Assembly: GCA_934148985.1 (NCBI GenBank)
Contig: CAKPDO010000007.1
Span: forward strand, 1-44,776
Length of the DNA: 44,776 nucleotides
From: an uncultured Clostridia bacterium
GTDB lineage: Bacteria; Bacillota; Clostridia; TANB77; CAG-508
Reading direction: 5' to 3'
Positions 27,340 to 34,838 of this stretch are shown here, piece after piece. Below the pieces are notes generated by a model that did no database searches, was not told the origin of the DNA, and saw only the letters and a program-made list of their open reading frames with translations. How positions within the stretch are numbered: the stretch's first letter is position 1; each line of letters begins with the position of its first letter. The translations under genes and the position numbers were made by a program.

Positions 27340-28236
27340 CTAAAATTCCATAAAATTGCAAGGATTCAAATTTTCACCATCCTTAATCAATTCAAAATGC
27401 AAATGATAATCATCTAAAATTTCAAAAGAGCTGCTATTTCCAACTGTACCAATAGTTTGTCCTTCTTCAATTTCTTCACCTTCAACAACAAATTCAGCTG
27501 TCAAAAGATTTGCATATACAGTTTGATATCCATTATCATGGCTAACAATCACAGTTAAACCATATCTAGGGTCATTTTTGATTGATTCAATTTTTCCCTT
27601 TTGACAAGCTTTAACTACAGATGTTTTATCGGCTTTTATATCAACACCCATATGTGTTATCCATTCTTCCAAAGTGTTTGAATAAACTAGTGAATCTTTA
27701 GCAAACTCTCTTAAAATTTCACCTTTTAGAGGAGCTGAAAATTTCACATCTGTATTACCACTTGCAGATTTATCTGGATTTTTCTCGCTAGAAGATTTCT
27801 CGTTTTCGCTTTTATCGTTCTCACTTTTAGCTGTATTTTCTGTCTTTGAAGTATCTTCCGCCTTTTTGTCTGAATTTTTAGATGTATTTTGGCTTGCTGA
27901 AGATGAAGTAGAATTCGAACCTGCTGCCAAATTTTCCTTGCTTGCATTATTTGATGCATTCTCATTTTCTTTTAGCTCATTTTTTGCCTCATTTACAGTT
28001 TTTCCAACATCTGTACTTACAGTTTTAAACTCTTCATCACCATTTGTAGCATCATCACTACCTATTTCACTTGTTTTAGTTTCTTTCCTTGATGCCATTT
28101 CTCTTTGCAAGCTTAAATTATTTGCATTAATCAAATATGCAACAAGTGAAGCAACAAGTATTGCAATTACAACTATTCCTCCTATAATCATTCCAGTTGT
28201 TATTTTTTCTTCATTTTCTCTAAAATGCACTCCCAT
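27340..28236 (-). CDS. SpoIIQ-like M23 peptidase-domain protein
   Basis: A 298-aa protein with one N-terminal membrane segment (about 14-36), a long Ser/Asn/Lys/Glu-rich linker (about 45-165) and a C-terminal LytM domain. HMGVDIKA and HLHFEL retain the zinc ligands. SpoIIQ forms the forespore half of the engulfment channel with SpoIIIAH; clostridial versions usually keep the metal site, unlike Bacillus subtilis. The ribosome binding site AAGGAGG precedes ATG 28236. The assignment as SpoIIQ is by architecture; a general cell-wall M23 protein is possible. If right, the organism is from a spore-forming lineage. Confidence 0.75.
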   Translation of the reverse strand: MGVHFRENEEKITTGMIIGGIVVIAILVASLVAYLINANNLSLQREMASRKETKTSEIGSDDATNGDEEFKTVSTDVGKTVNEAKNELKENENASNNASKENLAAGSNSTSSSASQNTSKNSDKKAEDTSKTENTAKSENDKSENEKSSSEKNPDKSASGNTDVKFSAPLKGEILREFAKDSLVYSNTLEEWITHMGVDIKADKTSVVKACQKGKIESIKNDPRYGLTVIVSHDNGYQTVYANLLTAEFVVEGEEIEEGQTIGTVGNSSSFEILDDYHLHFELIKDGENLNPCNFMEF

Positions 28237-28296
28237 ATAATCCTCCTTAAAATTTAATTAATCATATTATTTACCTTTTAAGGAAATTTATACTTT

Positions 28297-29112
28297 TTAT
28301 AAAGAGATTTTTACATTTTGTATTTCAGTTGGATTATTAATTATATATACTTCAGCCAAATCTTTTTTACTAAATTTTTTATATTCATTTTTGCTTAAAA
28401 ACTCCGATATCTCAGTATTTTCGCTAGCTTCTATATTATAATCATTTATTACTTTTCCACAAAATCTTTTCTTTTTTATTTTTATACATTCTTCTAAATT
28501 AATTATAATACTTTCATCAAATATTATATACTCATTTATTACATCACTTGGGAAATCGAAATTTAAAATGATATTTGCTTTCGCAAGTGCCTTTTTTCTA
28601 TTATTTGTTAAAATTATAATAATACCGTTTTCCTCCCAAAGCTTTTCTTTTAAAACTTTAAAAGAATTTATATTATTTGTGACAATATTCAGTGTTTTAA
28701 ATTTTTTTGAAAGATTTATTATACTATTAATACAGTAGTTATTTGCATTATTTACAGCAATTCCAATACAACTTTCTTGCATTTTTATTTGATTTTTTAG
28801 ACATACATCTTCTACCATTTCACATGACATTTTTTGCCACAATTTTCTTCCATCTATTATATTAAAATTATTACTATACAAAAGATTTTTAAAATCTCTA
28901 TCTTTTTTTAAATTTTCAGAAATTATGATATTTTTTACATTATTAAAGTCTAATATGTACTTTATTTTTTCTATTATTTTAACTTTTTTTCTTAATTTTA
29001 ACTTATTTAATTTACAATTAATTAAAATTTTATCATTTTTTGCCTCTATTTTCTTAAAAATACTTTTAAAAAAATTTTTTTTAGTATTTTCTTCAATCAA
29101 AAAAACTTGCAT
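28297..29112 (-). CDS. unknown protein with a Rossmann-like middle segment
   Basis: A 271-aa protein I cannot name. It is soluble, Lys/Asn/Ile-rich and has a putative nucleotide-binding-like stretch in the middle (IGIAVNNANNYCINSIINLS, then TLNIVTNN, then IIIILTNN and ANIILNFD), similar in layout to a Rossmann or dehydrogenase-type domain without a clear GxGxxG. Start ATG 29112 has TTAGGTG 6 nt upstream; the GTG at 29121 is within that site. It lies between greA and the SpoIIQ-like gene. Confidence 0.65.
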   Translation of the reverse strand: MQVFLIEENTKKNFFKSIFKKIEAKNDKILINCKLNKLKLRKKVKIIEKIKYILDFNNVKNIIISENLKKDRDFKNLLYSNNFNIIDGRKLWQKMSCEMVEDVCLKNQIKMQESCIGIAVNNANNYCINSIINLSKKFKTLNIVTNNINSFKVLKEKLWEENGIIIILTNNRKKALAKANIILNFDFPSDVINEYIIFDESIIINLEECIKIKKKRFCGKVINDYNIEASENTEISEFLSKNEYKKFSKKDLAEVYIINNPTEIQNVKISL

Positions 29113-29154
29113 ATATTTCACCTAAATAAAATATATGCAAGTTTTATTTTTATA

Positions 29155-29634
29155 TTATTTTTTTATAGCTAAAATTTTGAATTTTATAATTCCGTCAGGA
29201 GCTTCAACATCAACAATTTCGCCTTTCTTTCTTCCAAGTAAAGCTTTTCCTATTGGTGATTCATTTGAAATTTTATTATCTTCTAAATTAACTTCTGTTG
29301 AACCTACTATAGTATATACAACTTCTTCTTCAAATTCTTCATCATATAGTTTTACTGTATTTCCTATTTGAACTGTTTTTGTGTCAATTTCGCTGCTATC
29401 AATAACTTTAGCATTTCTTATCTTTATTTCTAATTCTGCAATTTGTTGCTCATTTTCAGATTGAGCATTTTTTGCTTCATCATATTCAGAGTTTTCAGAT
29501 AAATCTCCAAATCCTCTAGCTACTTTTATTCTTTCTGCAATTTCTGTTCTTTTTTCTGTTTTTAAATAATTTAATTCTTCCTCTAATTTATCAAGACCCT
29601 CTTGTGTCAATATAACTTCTTGTCCTTCACTCAT
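29155..29634 (-). CDS. greA: transcription elongation factor GreA
   Basis: Rescues backtracked RNA polymerase by stimulating transcript cleavage. The 159-aa length is standard. Seen: an N-terminal coiled coil (LTQEGLDKLEEELNYLKTEK), the acidic tip GDLSENSEYDEAKNAQ, and the C-terminal FKBP-like domain with NEIS-type NKISNESPIGKALLGRKKG. Closely follows the secF-like gene. Confidence 0.97.
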   Translation of the reverse strand: MSEGQEVILTQEGLDKLEEELNYLKTEKRTEIAERIKVARGFGDLSENSEYDEAKNAQSENEQQIAELEIKIRNAKVIDSSEIDTKTVQIGNTVKLYDEEFEEEVVYTIVGSTEVNLEDNKISNESPIGKALLGRKKGEIVDVEAPDGIIKFKILAIKK

Positions 29635-29635
29635 C

Positions 29636-30304
29636 TTAATCTTCTCCTTTTTTGCTATTATTTTTTGTTAATTTTTCTTTTTCATTTTGGAATATTACTG
29701 TTAAAGCTCCAATTATAGCTACATATATTCCAATTGCAATACTATTTTGTATTCTTCCAAATTCTATCCTTGTAATTGCAATAATCGCATAATACAATAA
29801 TTCTGCAACTATTGGCACGCCAATGCCTTTTAATAAAACTTTGCTTAAACCTATTTTATGATATACTATTATAAAATATAACAATACTGCTGCAAATGTA
29901 ATTATTCCAGGTAATATGTAAGGCTTTAAAATATCCCTTATCCTTGTGCCAGGTATATTTTGTATTTGAGTATCATCTATCGAAACATCTGTATTACATT
30001 CTTCATTTATTTTATTTATTAAATTTTTCTTTTCATCTTCATTTATTGACCCTGCTGAAATTTGGATTGCATTTCCAAATCTTTCTACATTTTGTACTTT
30101 TACTTTTCTATCAGTTAAAATAGATTTTGAAATTTCATCTATTTTATCTAAATCTAGCCCAGCATTATTTGATATTATAATTTGATTTCTTGGTGAATAT
30201 TCAAGCTCAATATTAAAACCTTTCGCCTTGCATACAATTCCACCAATTACAATTATAAATGCTACAATAATGAAAATTATTATTTTATTTGTACTTTTAT
30301 TCAT
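29636..30304 (-). CDS. SecF-like protein, divergent and short
   Basis: A 222-aa membrane protein with one N-terminal helix, a periplasmic-like domain (IELEYSPRNQIIISNN, then QISAGSIN, then IQNIPGTRIRDIL) and about four C-terminal helices. The segment RIEFGRIQNSIAIGIYVAIIGAL is at the place of the SecF signature, but the usual DTIVVFDRIREN is not recognisable. It directly follows the SecD-like gene, supporting a SecD/SecF pair for the Sec translocon. It is shorter than usual SecF (about 300 aa). Confidence 0.72.
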   Translation of the reverse strand: MNKSTNKIIIFIIVAFIIVIGGIVCKAKGFNIELEYSPRNQIIISNNAGLDLDKIDEISKSILTDRKVKVQNVERFGNAIQISAGSINEDEKKNLINKINEECNTDVSIDDTQIQNIPGTRIRDILKPYILPGIITFAAVLLYFIIVYHKIGLSKVLLKGIGVPIVAELLYYAIIAITRIEFGRIQNSIAIGIYVAIIGALTVIFQNEKEKLTKNNSKKGED

Positions 30305-30323
30305 TTATTTTTCGTCCTTTCTA

Positions 30324-31793
30324 TTATTTTTCTAGCATGTTTTTCGTTACTACATAATTATAAATTATACTTAAAAATAGGCCCCAGAACATAGTCATTC
30401 CAAATGTAGATATTTTTGTCCATCTAATAAATACAAATACTATTGAAATTATAAAAATTGGAATAGTTTTCATTATTATTGATTTAAAAGCGTCTTTATA
30501 TGCTTTATTTTTTAATTCTACATCTGTTTCATTTATTTTTAATAATGTATATGTTATCATGTAATTTATAGCTAAAATTACACATCCTGCAACTATACTT
30601 TCTAATGATATCATTACATTTGTATATCTTATAACTAATAGTTCTATAGCTACAAATCCAACATACGAAATAGCTGCCATTAATCCTGAAAGTTTTTTCT
30701 TAAATATTAAATATATTAGTGCAATTGCTACAATTACTGCTATTACATACATGGCTTTTTGCAAATTTTCTTTTGAAATATCTGTTTTTATGTAACTATT
30801 TTCTGTAATTTTATATGTAAGTGGCATCTTTCCAGAATTTACAACTGCTGCAATTGTTGATGCTGATTGTAATGTTTCTGTAATTGAAGAATTATCAGTT
30901 GTTGCTTTATTCATTGATAAATCTATTATTCCATCTTCAATTGGGTCATCAAAACTTGTTGTAATCATTTCATTATTGTCTATTGCTAATGTTATCTTCT
31001 TTTGACTAGTTGTGTTTTCTTCACTTGAACTATTTTCATCATTATTTTCTGTTTCACTGCTTGTATTTGTATTCTCTTCTGATGTATTTTCTCCATCACT
31101 TGTACTATTTTCATTTTCTGTAGAATTGTTGCTATTTTCAGTATTTGTTTTATACTCACCATTACTTATTTGTTTTAAAATATTTTTTCCATCTTTATTA
31201 AATTCAATTTGCAAATATACAGTTGTTCCTGATGATGTTGTATTATATACTGTAGATATTTTCTTTATGTCATCATTTGTTATTAAAACATTTGATGCAT
31301 CATTTGAATCTCTAATTTCGAATTTAGCAACTTGCAAAATATTGCTAACTGTATGGTTTGTGTTGCTATCTTCTGGTATTTTTAGATGCATTGTTCCATC
31401 TTCTAAATTTAGAGCTAGTTCATAATCTTCTATTCCTAAGCTTTTTAATCTTGTTTCTATTACTTTCTTTGCTTTTTGATAGTTTTCACTTGTTAAATCA
31501 GATTCTACATTTATTTTGTTTTCTGATTTTTGATACGAATTTTTTTCTATTGTGCTGTCTGTGTATTCATCTGTATTTCCTATGACTTTCCCCTCAGAAT
31601 TTAGGACTTCTGTAGCATCACTTACTTTGAATATTATTTCTCTGTATCCATCTAAGTCTTTGCTAAATTCATAGTCCTTTACTTTATTTTGCATTGTGTT
31701 TGTACTTTTAACATATATTCCTACAAATGATATTAGGCATATAGTTAATATTGCCAAAATTTTTGTGATTAAGTTTAATTTGTTTCCTTTCAA
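30324..31793 (-). CDS. SecD-like protein translocase subunit with a low-complexity insert
   Basis: A 489-aa protein with an N-terminal helix, P1-like domain (YREIIFKVSDATEVL, YQKAKKVIETRLKSLGIEDYELAL, GTMHLKIPEDSN), a Ser/Asn/Glu/Thr-rich insert at about 212-268, a segment VVNSGKMPLTYKI typical of SecD, then about six C-terminal helices. SecD with SecF uses the proton gradient to assist late protein export. Start TTG 31793 follows AGGAGG. Upstream is the HD-domain gene and downstream secF and greA. Confidence 0.83.
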   Translation of the reverse strand: MKGNKLNLITKILAILTICLISFVGIYVKSTNTMQNKVKDYEFSKDLDGYREIIFKVSDATEVLNSEGKVIGNTDEYTDSTIEKNSYQKSENKINVESDLTSENYQKAKKVIETRLKSLGIEDYELALNLEDGTMHLKIPEDSNTNHTVSNILQVAKFEIRDSNDASNVLITNDDIKKISTVYNTTSSGTTVYLQIEFNKDGKNILKQISNGEYKTNTENSNNSTENENSTSDGENTSEENTNTSSETENNDENSSSEENTTSQKKITLAIDNNEMITTSFDDPIEDGIIDLSMNKATTDNSSITETLQSASTIAAVVNSGKMPLTYKITENSYIKTDISKENLQKAMYVIAVIVAIALIYLIFKKKLSGLMAAISYVGFVAIELLVIRYTNVMISLESIVAGCVILAINYMITYTLLKINETDVELKNKAYKDAFKSIIMKTIPIFIISIVFVFIRWTKISTFGMTMFWGLFLSIIYNYVVTKNMLEK

Positions 31794-31808
31794 TTTTTTG
31801 TCCTCCTT

Positions 31809-32469
31809 TTATAATAACTTGGTATTGTTTATTATTAGCTCATACCATATTTTTAAGTATTTGGCTGCATATTTGCTCATTATGGTTCTATCCATGAAAA
31901 TTTTGAAATAGTCAAGCACTGGGCATATTTTTGTGTCTATGTCAAGTTTTAATGTAATTACTTTTGTTTCTTTATCTAAGTGTAAATTGGCATTTGTTAC
32001 TGCATAATTTACTTTGTCATGTATATCAAATGTAGCAATATTTGTTTTTGATACTCTTGACCTTGCAACATCAGACTTGTCCGCAAGTATTAATGCTGCT
32101 GATATATCACTTATTGCCGTTCCAGTATTTTCATCATGATTTCCAATTGCCATCATTATCTCTGTTCTTTCTTCGACATTCATTCCCATGTCTTTTAATA
32201 TATTATAACTTAATATCGCCCCTGAATGCGCATGGTCTACTCTATTTACTGAGTTTCCTATATCATGCATATATCCTGCAATTCTTGTTAGCTCTACTGT
32301 TCTTTTGTCATATCCTAAGTCTTCAAGTATATCACCCGCTCTTTTTGATACTATTCCTAGATGTCTATATGAGTGCTCTGTGTATCCGAAGCCCATCTAA
32401 TTGTTTTTGTGCTCCTTCTATTAGAGCCTTTATTTCATTATTATTTTTTACGTCTTCTAAAGTTACCAA
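31809..32469 (-). CDS. HD-domain protein, with a C-GGA +1 site near the N-terminus
   Basis: A 219-aa protein when the C at 32388 is skipped. The first 27 residues (TTG start at 32469, AGGAGG 8 nt upstream) read LVTLEDVKNNNEIKALIEGA and end LDGL; after skipping comes GYTEHSYRHLGIVSKRAG. It then contains the HD-type metal motifs YMHDIGN and IGNHDE, and ADKSDVARSRV. The joined LGYTEHSYRH segment is typical of HD-domain proteins of Clostridia, whereas the zero frame ends after a few codons. It lies 15 bp upstream of the secD-like gene, a common neighbour. Likely a metal-dependent phosphohydrolase; substrate unknown. Confidence 0.85.
32385..32388 (-). other. putative +1 frameshift quadruplet CGGA (site 10)
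   Basis: GGG CTT-(C)-GGA TAC: the only way to join the well-placed TTG start and ribosome binding site at 32469 with the HD domain. Confidence 0.85.
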
Positions 32470-32826
32470 ATTTTCGGCCTCCTTTTTTATTTTTGAACTT
32501 GTTCTATTTTAGCCCAATTATTAAAAAATATCAACATTTTTTTGGAAAAATTTTTGTATTTTTATTTTTTTATTTTTAATTAGAATTTTTTTTGTATTTG
32601 ATGATAATTCATGTTTTGAAAAAGTAATCGTGTAGGATGAGATTTGAAAATTGTAAAGAAATTTCATTGTTTTAATTAAATATTTGCGTATGTAAAAAAT
32701 AATAACCAATAAGATAAATTGATGTCTATCTTATTGATTATGTCTTTATTGGCTTTTAACCTCTTTTATATTTGTTTGAAAAATCATTTTTGATTTTACA
32801 CAGTTATCTTTAAAATCTCTTTATAT
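32470..32826. other. AT-rich intergenic region
   Basis: About 357 bp without a convincing gene. It holds the hairpin at 32707-32736 and otherwise AT-rich sequence; a 62-codon open frame on the minus strand has no recognisable features. Confidence 0.6.
32707..32736 (-). terminator. hairpin CAATAAGATA / TATCTTATTG (copy 1)
   Basis: Perfect 10-bp arms downstream of the pilin/FGE gene, with T-rich sequence after it on the minus strand. Nearly the same hairpin lies at 34373-34402. Confidence 0.7.
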
Positions 32827-34047
32827 TTATTTCCAAAGTCCGACACGAAAACCAATACTCATGTTGGACCTGATTGTAGAAGTATCGCTGCGACTTTTGG
32901 CTGGAAGGTCAGAACCATAGCCAAAGCTGCTACCTCCTCTGCAAACACACGGCTTGTTATCCTTGTAATATTCTAATGTCCACTCCAACATATTTCCGGC
33001 TATATCATATATATTTTGTAAATTTGTTTCCTGTGCTGCCCCAGTTGTTAATATTATTGCATTTTTATAATAATTTTGAGCTATTTTTTTCCTTCCTATT
33101 ACCAAACCTGTTTTATCTTCATTATTGAAATCTTTCCAATCTAATAATTCATCATATCGTGTAAATTTACCTCTTGTTAACATCAATTCTGAATTACGAT
33201 AATTTCCTATTTCTGTACTATCTAAAGTCAACTTTGTCTTTATATATGGAACAGTAGTCACTTTCTTTGTTTCAATATATTTTAAAGTTAAATCCCATTG
33301 TACCCCAAAGATTAAACTACTTGTGCAATTTGCGTAATTCATTCTTGTTGCTAATGTTTGTGCTTCATCTCTTGTTACATAATTATATGGATACATATTA
33401 GGTTTTATTACAACCTTATCACTTTCAGCTATTCCAACGCGTGATGTCCTTGATTCTTTTCCAGCTTCGATTCCCGCTTCATATCTTCCTATCCAAAATC
33501 CTCCATTATCATATACACTTTTTAACATATTTTGATATTGTGTTGTATAACCATAAGTTGTATCACTATAGTTTGAACTTGTATAATATTTTGTATATTC
33601 TTTTAAGCATTTTTCTATATTTTCATAATCTGTATTTCCACTTGGTTTATTACTATAGCTTCCATTATAATTTTCATCATCATATATTGTTTTTGGTACT
33701 TCTACCCAAACATACTCATTATCGTTGGAATCTATTATTACTAATCCTGTATCTAAATCTCCCTCTTTATATGAAAATGTGGTATCTGGATAATATGGAG
33801 TTGTTGAATTGTCTATTTTGGATGTTTTTTTATTAGCTACTCCTTTAGAGTTTTCTCCTTCGGTTTCATTAGATAAGCTAGCTGAATTTATTTTATCCAT
33901 ATTTTCTGTTAATATTTTTGATTCAACTCCTCTATTAAGTACGTTAATTTTTTCTGTCCAAACTAATATGCTTATTCCAACTAATATTAAAATTACAACA
34001 ATTACTATAACTATCGCAATTGAAGTTATACCTTTATTTCTCATCAT
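32827..34047 (-). CDS. pilin-like protein with C-terminal FGE-sulfatase (C-type lectin fold) domain
   Basis: A 406-aa paralogue of the protein at 9205-11437, without frameshift. The N-terminal prepilin-like leader NKGITSIAIVIVIVV is followed by an FGE/SUMF-like domain: EYVWVEVPK, GGFWIGRYEAG, YDIAGNMLEWT, CRGGSSFGYG, GFRVGLWK. The last about 115 bp of the gene are markedly richer in G+C (52% in 32881-32940) than the rest, which ends abruptly at the RGG motif, as in variable regions of diversity-generating retroelements. No reverse transcriptase is in the window. The ribosome binding site AAAGGAG precedes ATG 34047. It overlaps the end of the truncated ABC gene. Confidence 0.82.
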   Translation of the reverse strand: MMRNKGITSIAIVIVIVVILILVGISILVWTEKINVLNRGVESKILTENMDKINSASLSNETEGENSKGVANKKTSKIDNSTTPYYPDTTFSYKEGDLDTGLVIIDSNDNEYVWVEVPKTIYDDENYNGSYSNKPSGNTDYENIEKCLKEYTKYYTSSNYSDTTYGYTTQYQNMLKSVYDNGGFWIGRYEAGIEAGKESRTSRVGIAESDKVVIKPNMYPYNYVTRDEAQTLATRMNYANCTSSLIFGVQWDLTLKYIETKKVTTVPYIKTKLTLDSTEIGNYRNSELMLTRGKFTRYDELLDWKDFNNEDKTGLVIGRKKIAQNYYKNAIILTTGAAQETNLQNIYDIAGNMLEWTLEYYKDNKPCVCRGGSSFGYGSDLPAKSRSDTSTIRSNMSIGFRVGLWK

Positions 34048-34300
34048 TTTTTCTCCTTTTGCTTCTCTTTTTATATAAATTCTTCATTTCATTATATATT
34101 TTTAAGATATTTACTTCCCCACTGTCATATTTATCCAATCCGCCTATTATGTTTAATAGTGTTGACTTTCCGCTTCCACTTTTTCCTAATATAAAGTCTA
34201 ATCCCTTTTCTGGAAATTTAATTGATATGTCTTTTAAGGCTGCTGTGTTTGTTGATTTTTTGCTTTTATATGTTTTGCTAACATTTTTTAATTCTATCAT
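34034..34300 (-). pseudogene. truncated ABC transporter ATPase
   Basis: Only the first about 72 residues of an ABC ATPase remain: MIELKNVSKTYKSKKS, then LKDISIKFPEKGLDFILG, Walker A GKSGSGKST and IIGGLDKYDSGEVNI (LolD/MacB-like). The frame then runs into the leader of the pilin/FGE gene and stops. Q-loop, signature and Walker B are missing. There is no CGG, so this is a true deletion and not one of the frameshift cases. Confidence 0.85.
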
Positions 34301-34372
34301 TCTTTTTCCCCATTTTTAGAACTTTGTATATTTTACACTATTTTTGTGGTAAAAGTTTGAAAAAATAAAAAT

Positions 34373-34402
34373 CAATAAGATAAATTAATCTCTATCTTAT
34401 TG
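34373..34402 (-). terminator. hairpin CAATAAGATA / TATCTTATTG (copy 2), terminator after ktrA
   Basis: Same 10-bp stem as at 32707-32736, followed on the minus strand by GATTTTTATTTTTT, directly after the end of the ktrA-like gene. Confidence 0.85.
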
Positions 34403-34409
34403 GTTTTAA

Positions 34410-34823
34410 TTAATCCTTTTTCTCTAAAATACTTCTAGCAGTCATAATTCCCAAATACTCCTCAGGAAGCACAATCTCGTCAACATCAAGCTTTTCCAAA
34501 ATTCTTTTATGTAATTTATCTCCAGCTTTAGCAATAACATAATTAACACCAGCTTCTTTAAGAGCAAGGCAAGTAATAATGCTAACAGAAACACTCTCGC
34601 CAATACCAACAACACCGATATCAAAATCACCTACTGGAATGCCCTCAAAAGCATCAATATTCGTAATATCCATACAAACCGCTTTAGTTGCGAAATTGCT
34701 AGCACGTTCTACAAGTTTCATATCTTTATCAATAGCAAAAACTTCCATTCCTTCCTCAGAAAGTTTTCTTGCGACATTCATTCCATAAATTCCTAATCCT
34801 ATAACAATACATTGTTTTTTCAT
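34410..34823 (-). CDS. Ktr/Trk potassium uptake regulator with RCK_N domain only
   Basis: A 137-aa NAD/ATP-binding gating subunit. The Rossmann fold is plain: CIVIGLGIYGMNVARKL (GxGxxG), FAIDKD, DFDIGVVGIGE, YVIAKAGDKLH. Family members such as KtrA are about 220 aa and carry a C-terminal RCK_C domain, the c-di-AMP-binding part in Firmicutes. Here the gene stops right after the RCK_N domain (MTARSILEKKD) and is followed by a terminator, so RCK_C is absent. It follows the ktrB/trkH-type channel gene in the same operon. Confidence 0.9.
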   Translation of the reverse strand: MKKQCIVIGLGIYGMNVARKLSEEGMEVFAIDKDMKLVERASNFATKAVCMDITNIDAFEGIPVGDFDIGVVGIGESVSVSIITCLALKEAGVNYVIAKAGDKLHKRILEKLDVDEIVLPEEYLGIMTARSILEKKD

Positions 34824-34838
34824 TAAATTTTCCTCCTA

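Noticed and set aside
2820..32469. Treating the six interrupted genes as ordinary pseudogenes
   Set aside because: Ordinary decay would give mixed stops, deletions and indels of several bases. All ten lesions are one C before an in-frame GGN, and no other damage is seen in these genes except the missing ATG of the M23 gene.
2820..32469. Sequencing or assembly error as the default explanation of the extra Cs
   Set aside because: Not excluded, but not preferred: an error process would not know codon phase and should also hit TGG, AGG and NNG-GNN contexts in the large conserved genes, where I see no frame breaks. Raw reads must decide.
32521..32709. A 62-codon minus-strand open frame
   Set aside because: No ribosome binding site, no recognisable features and composition like the surrounding intergenic DNA.
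34034..34300. Truncated ABC ATPase as another CGG frameshift gene
   Set aside because: No CGG is at the break and the missing domains are not found in any frame downstream; it is a deletion.
34300..34410. A hidden RCK_C domain downstream of the ktrA-like gene in another frame
   Set aside because: The region is a terminator and AT-rich spacer with no coding potential.
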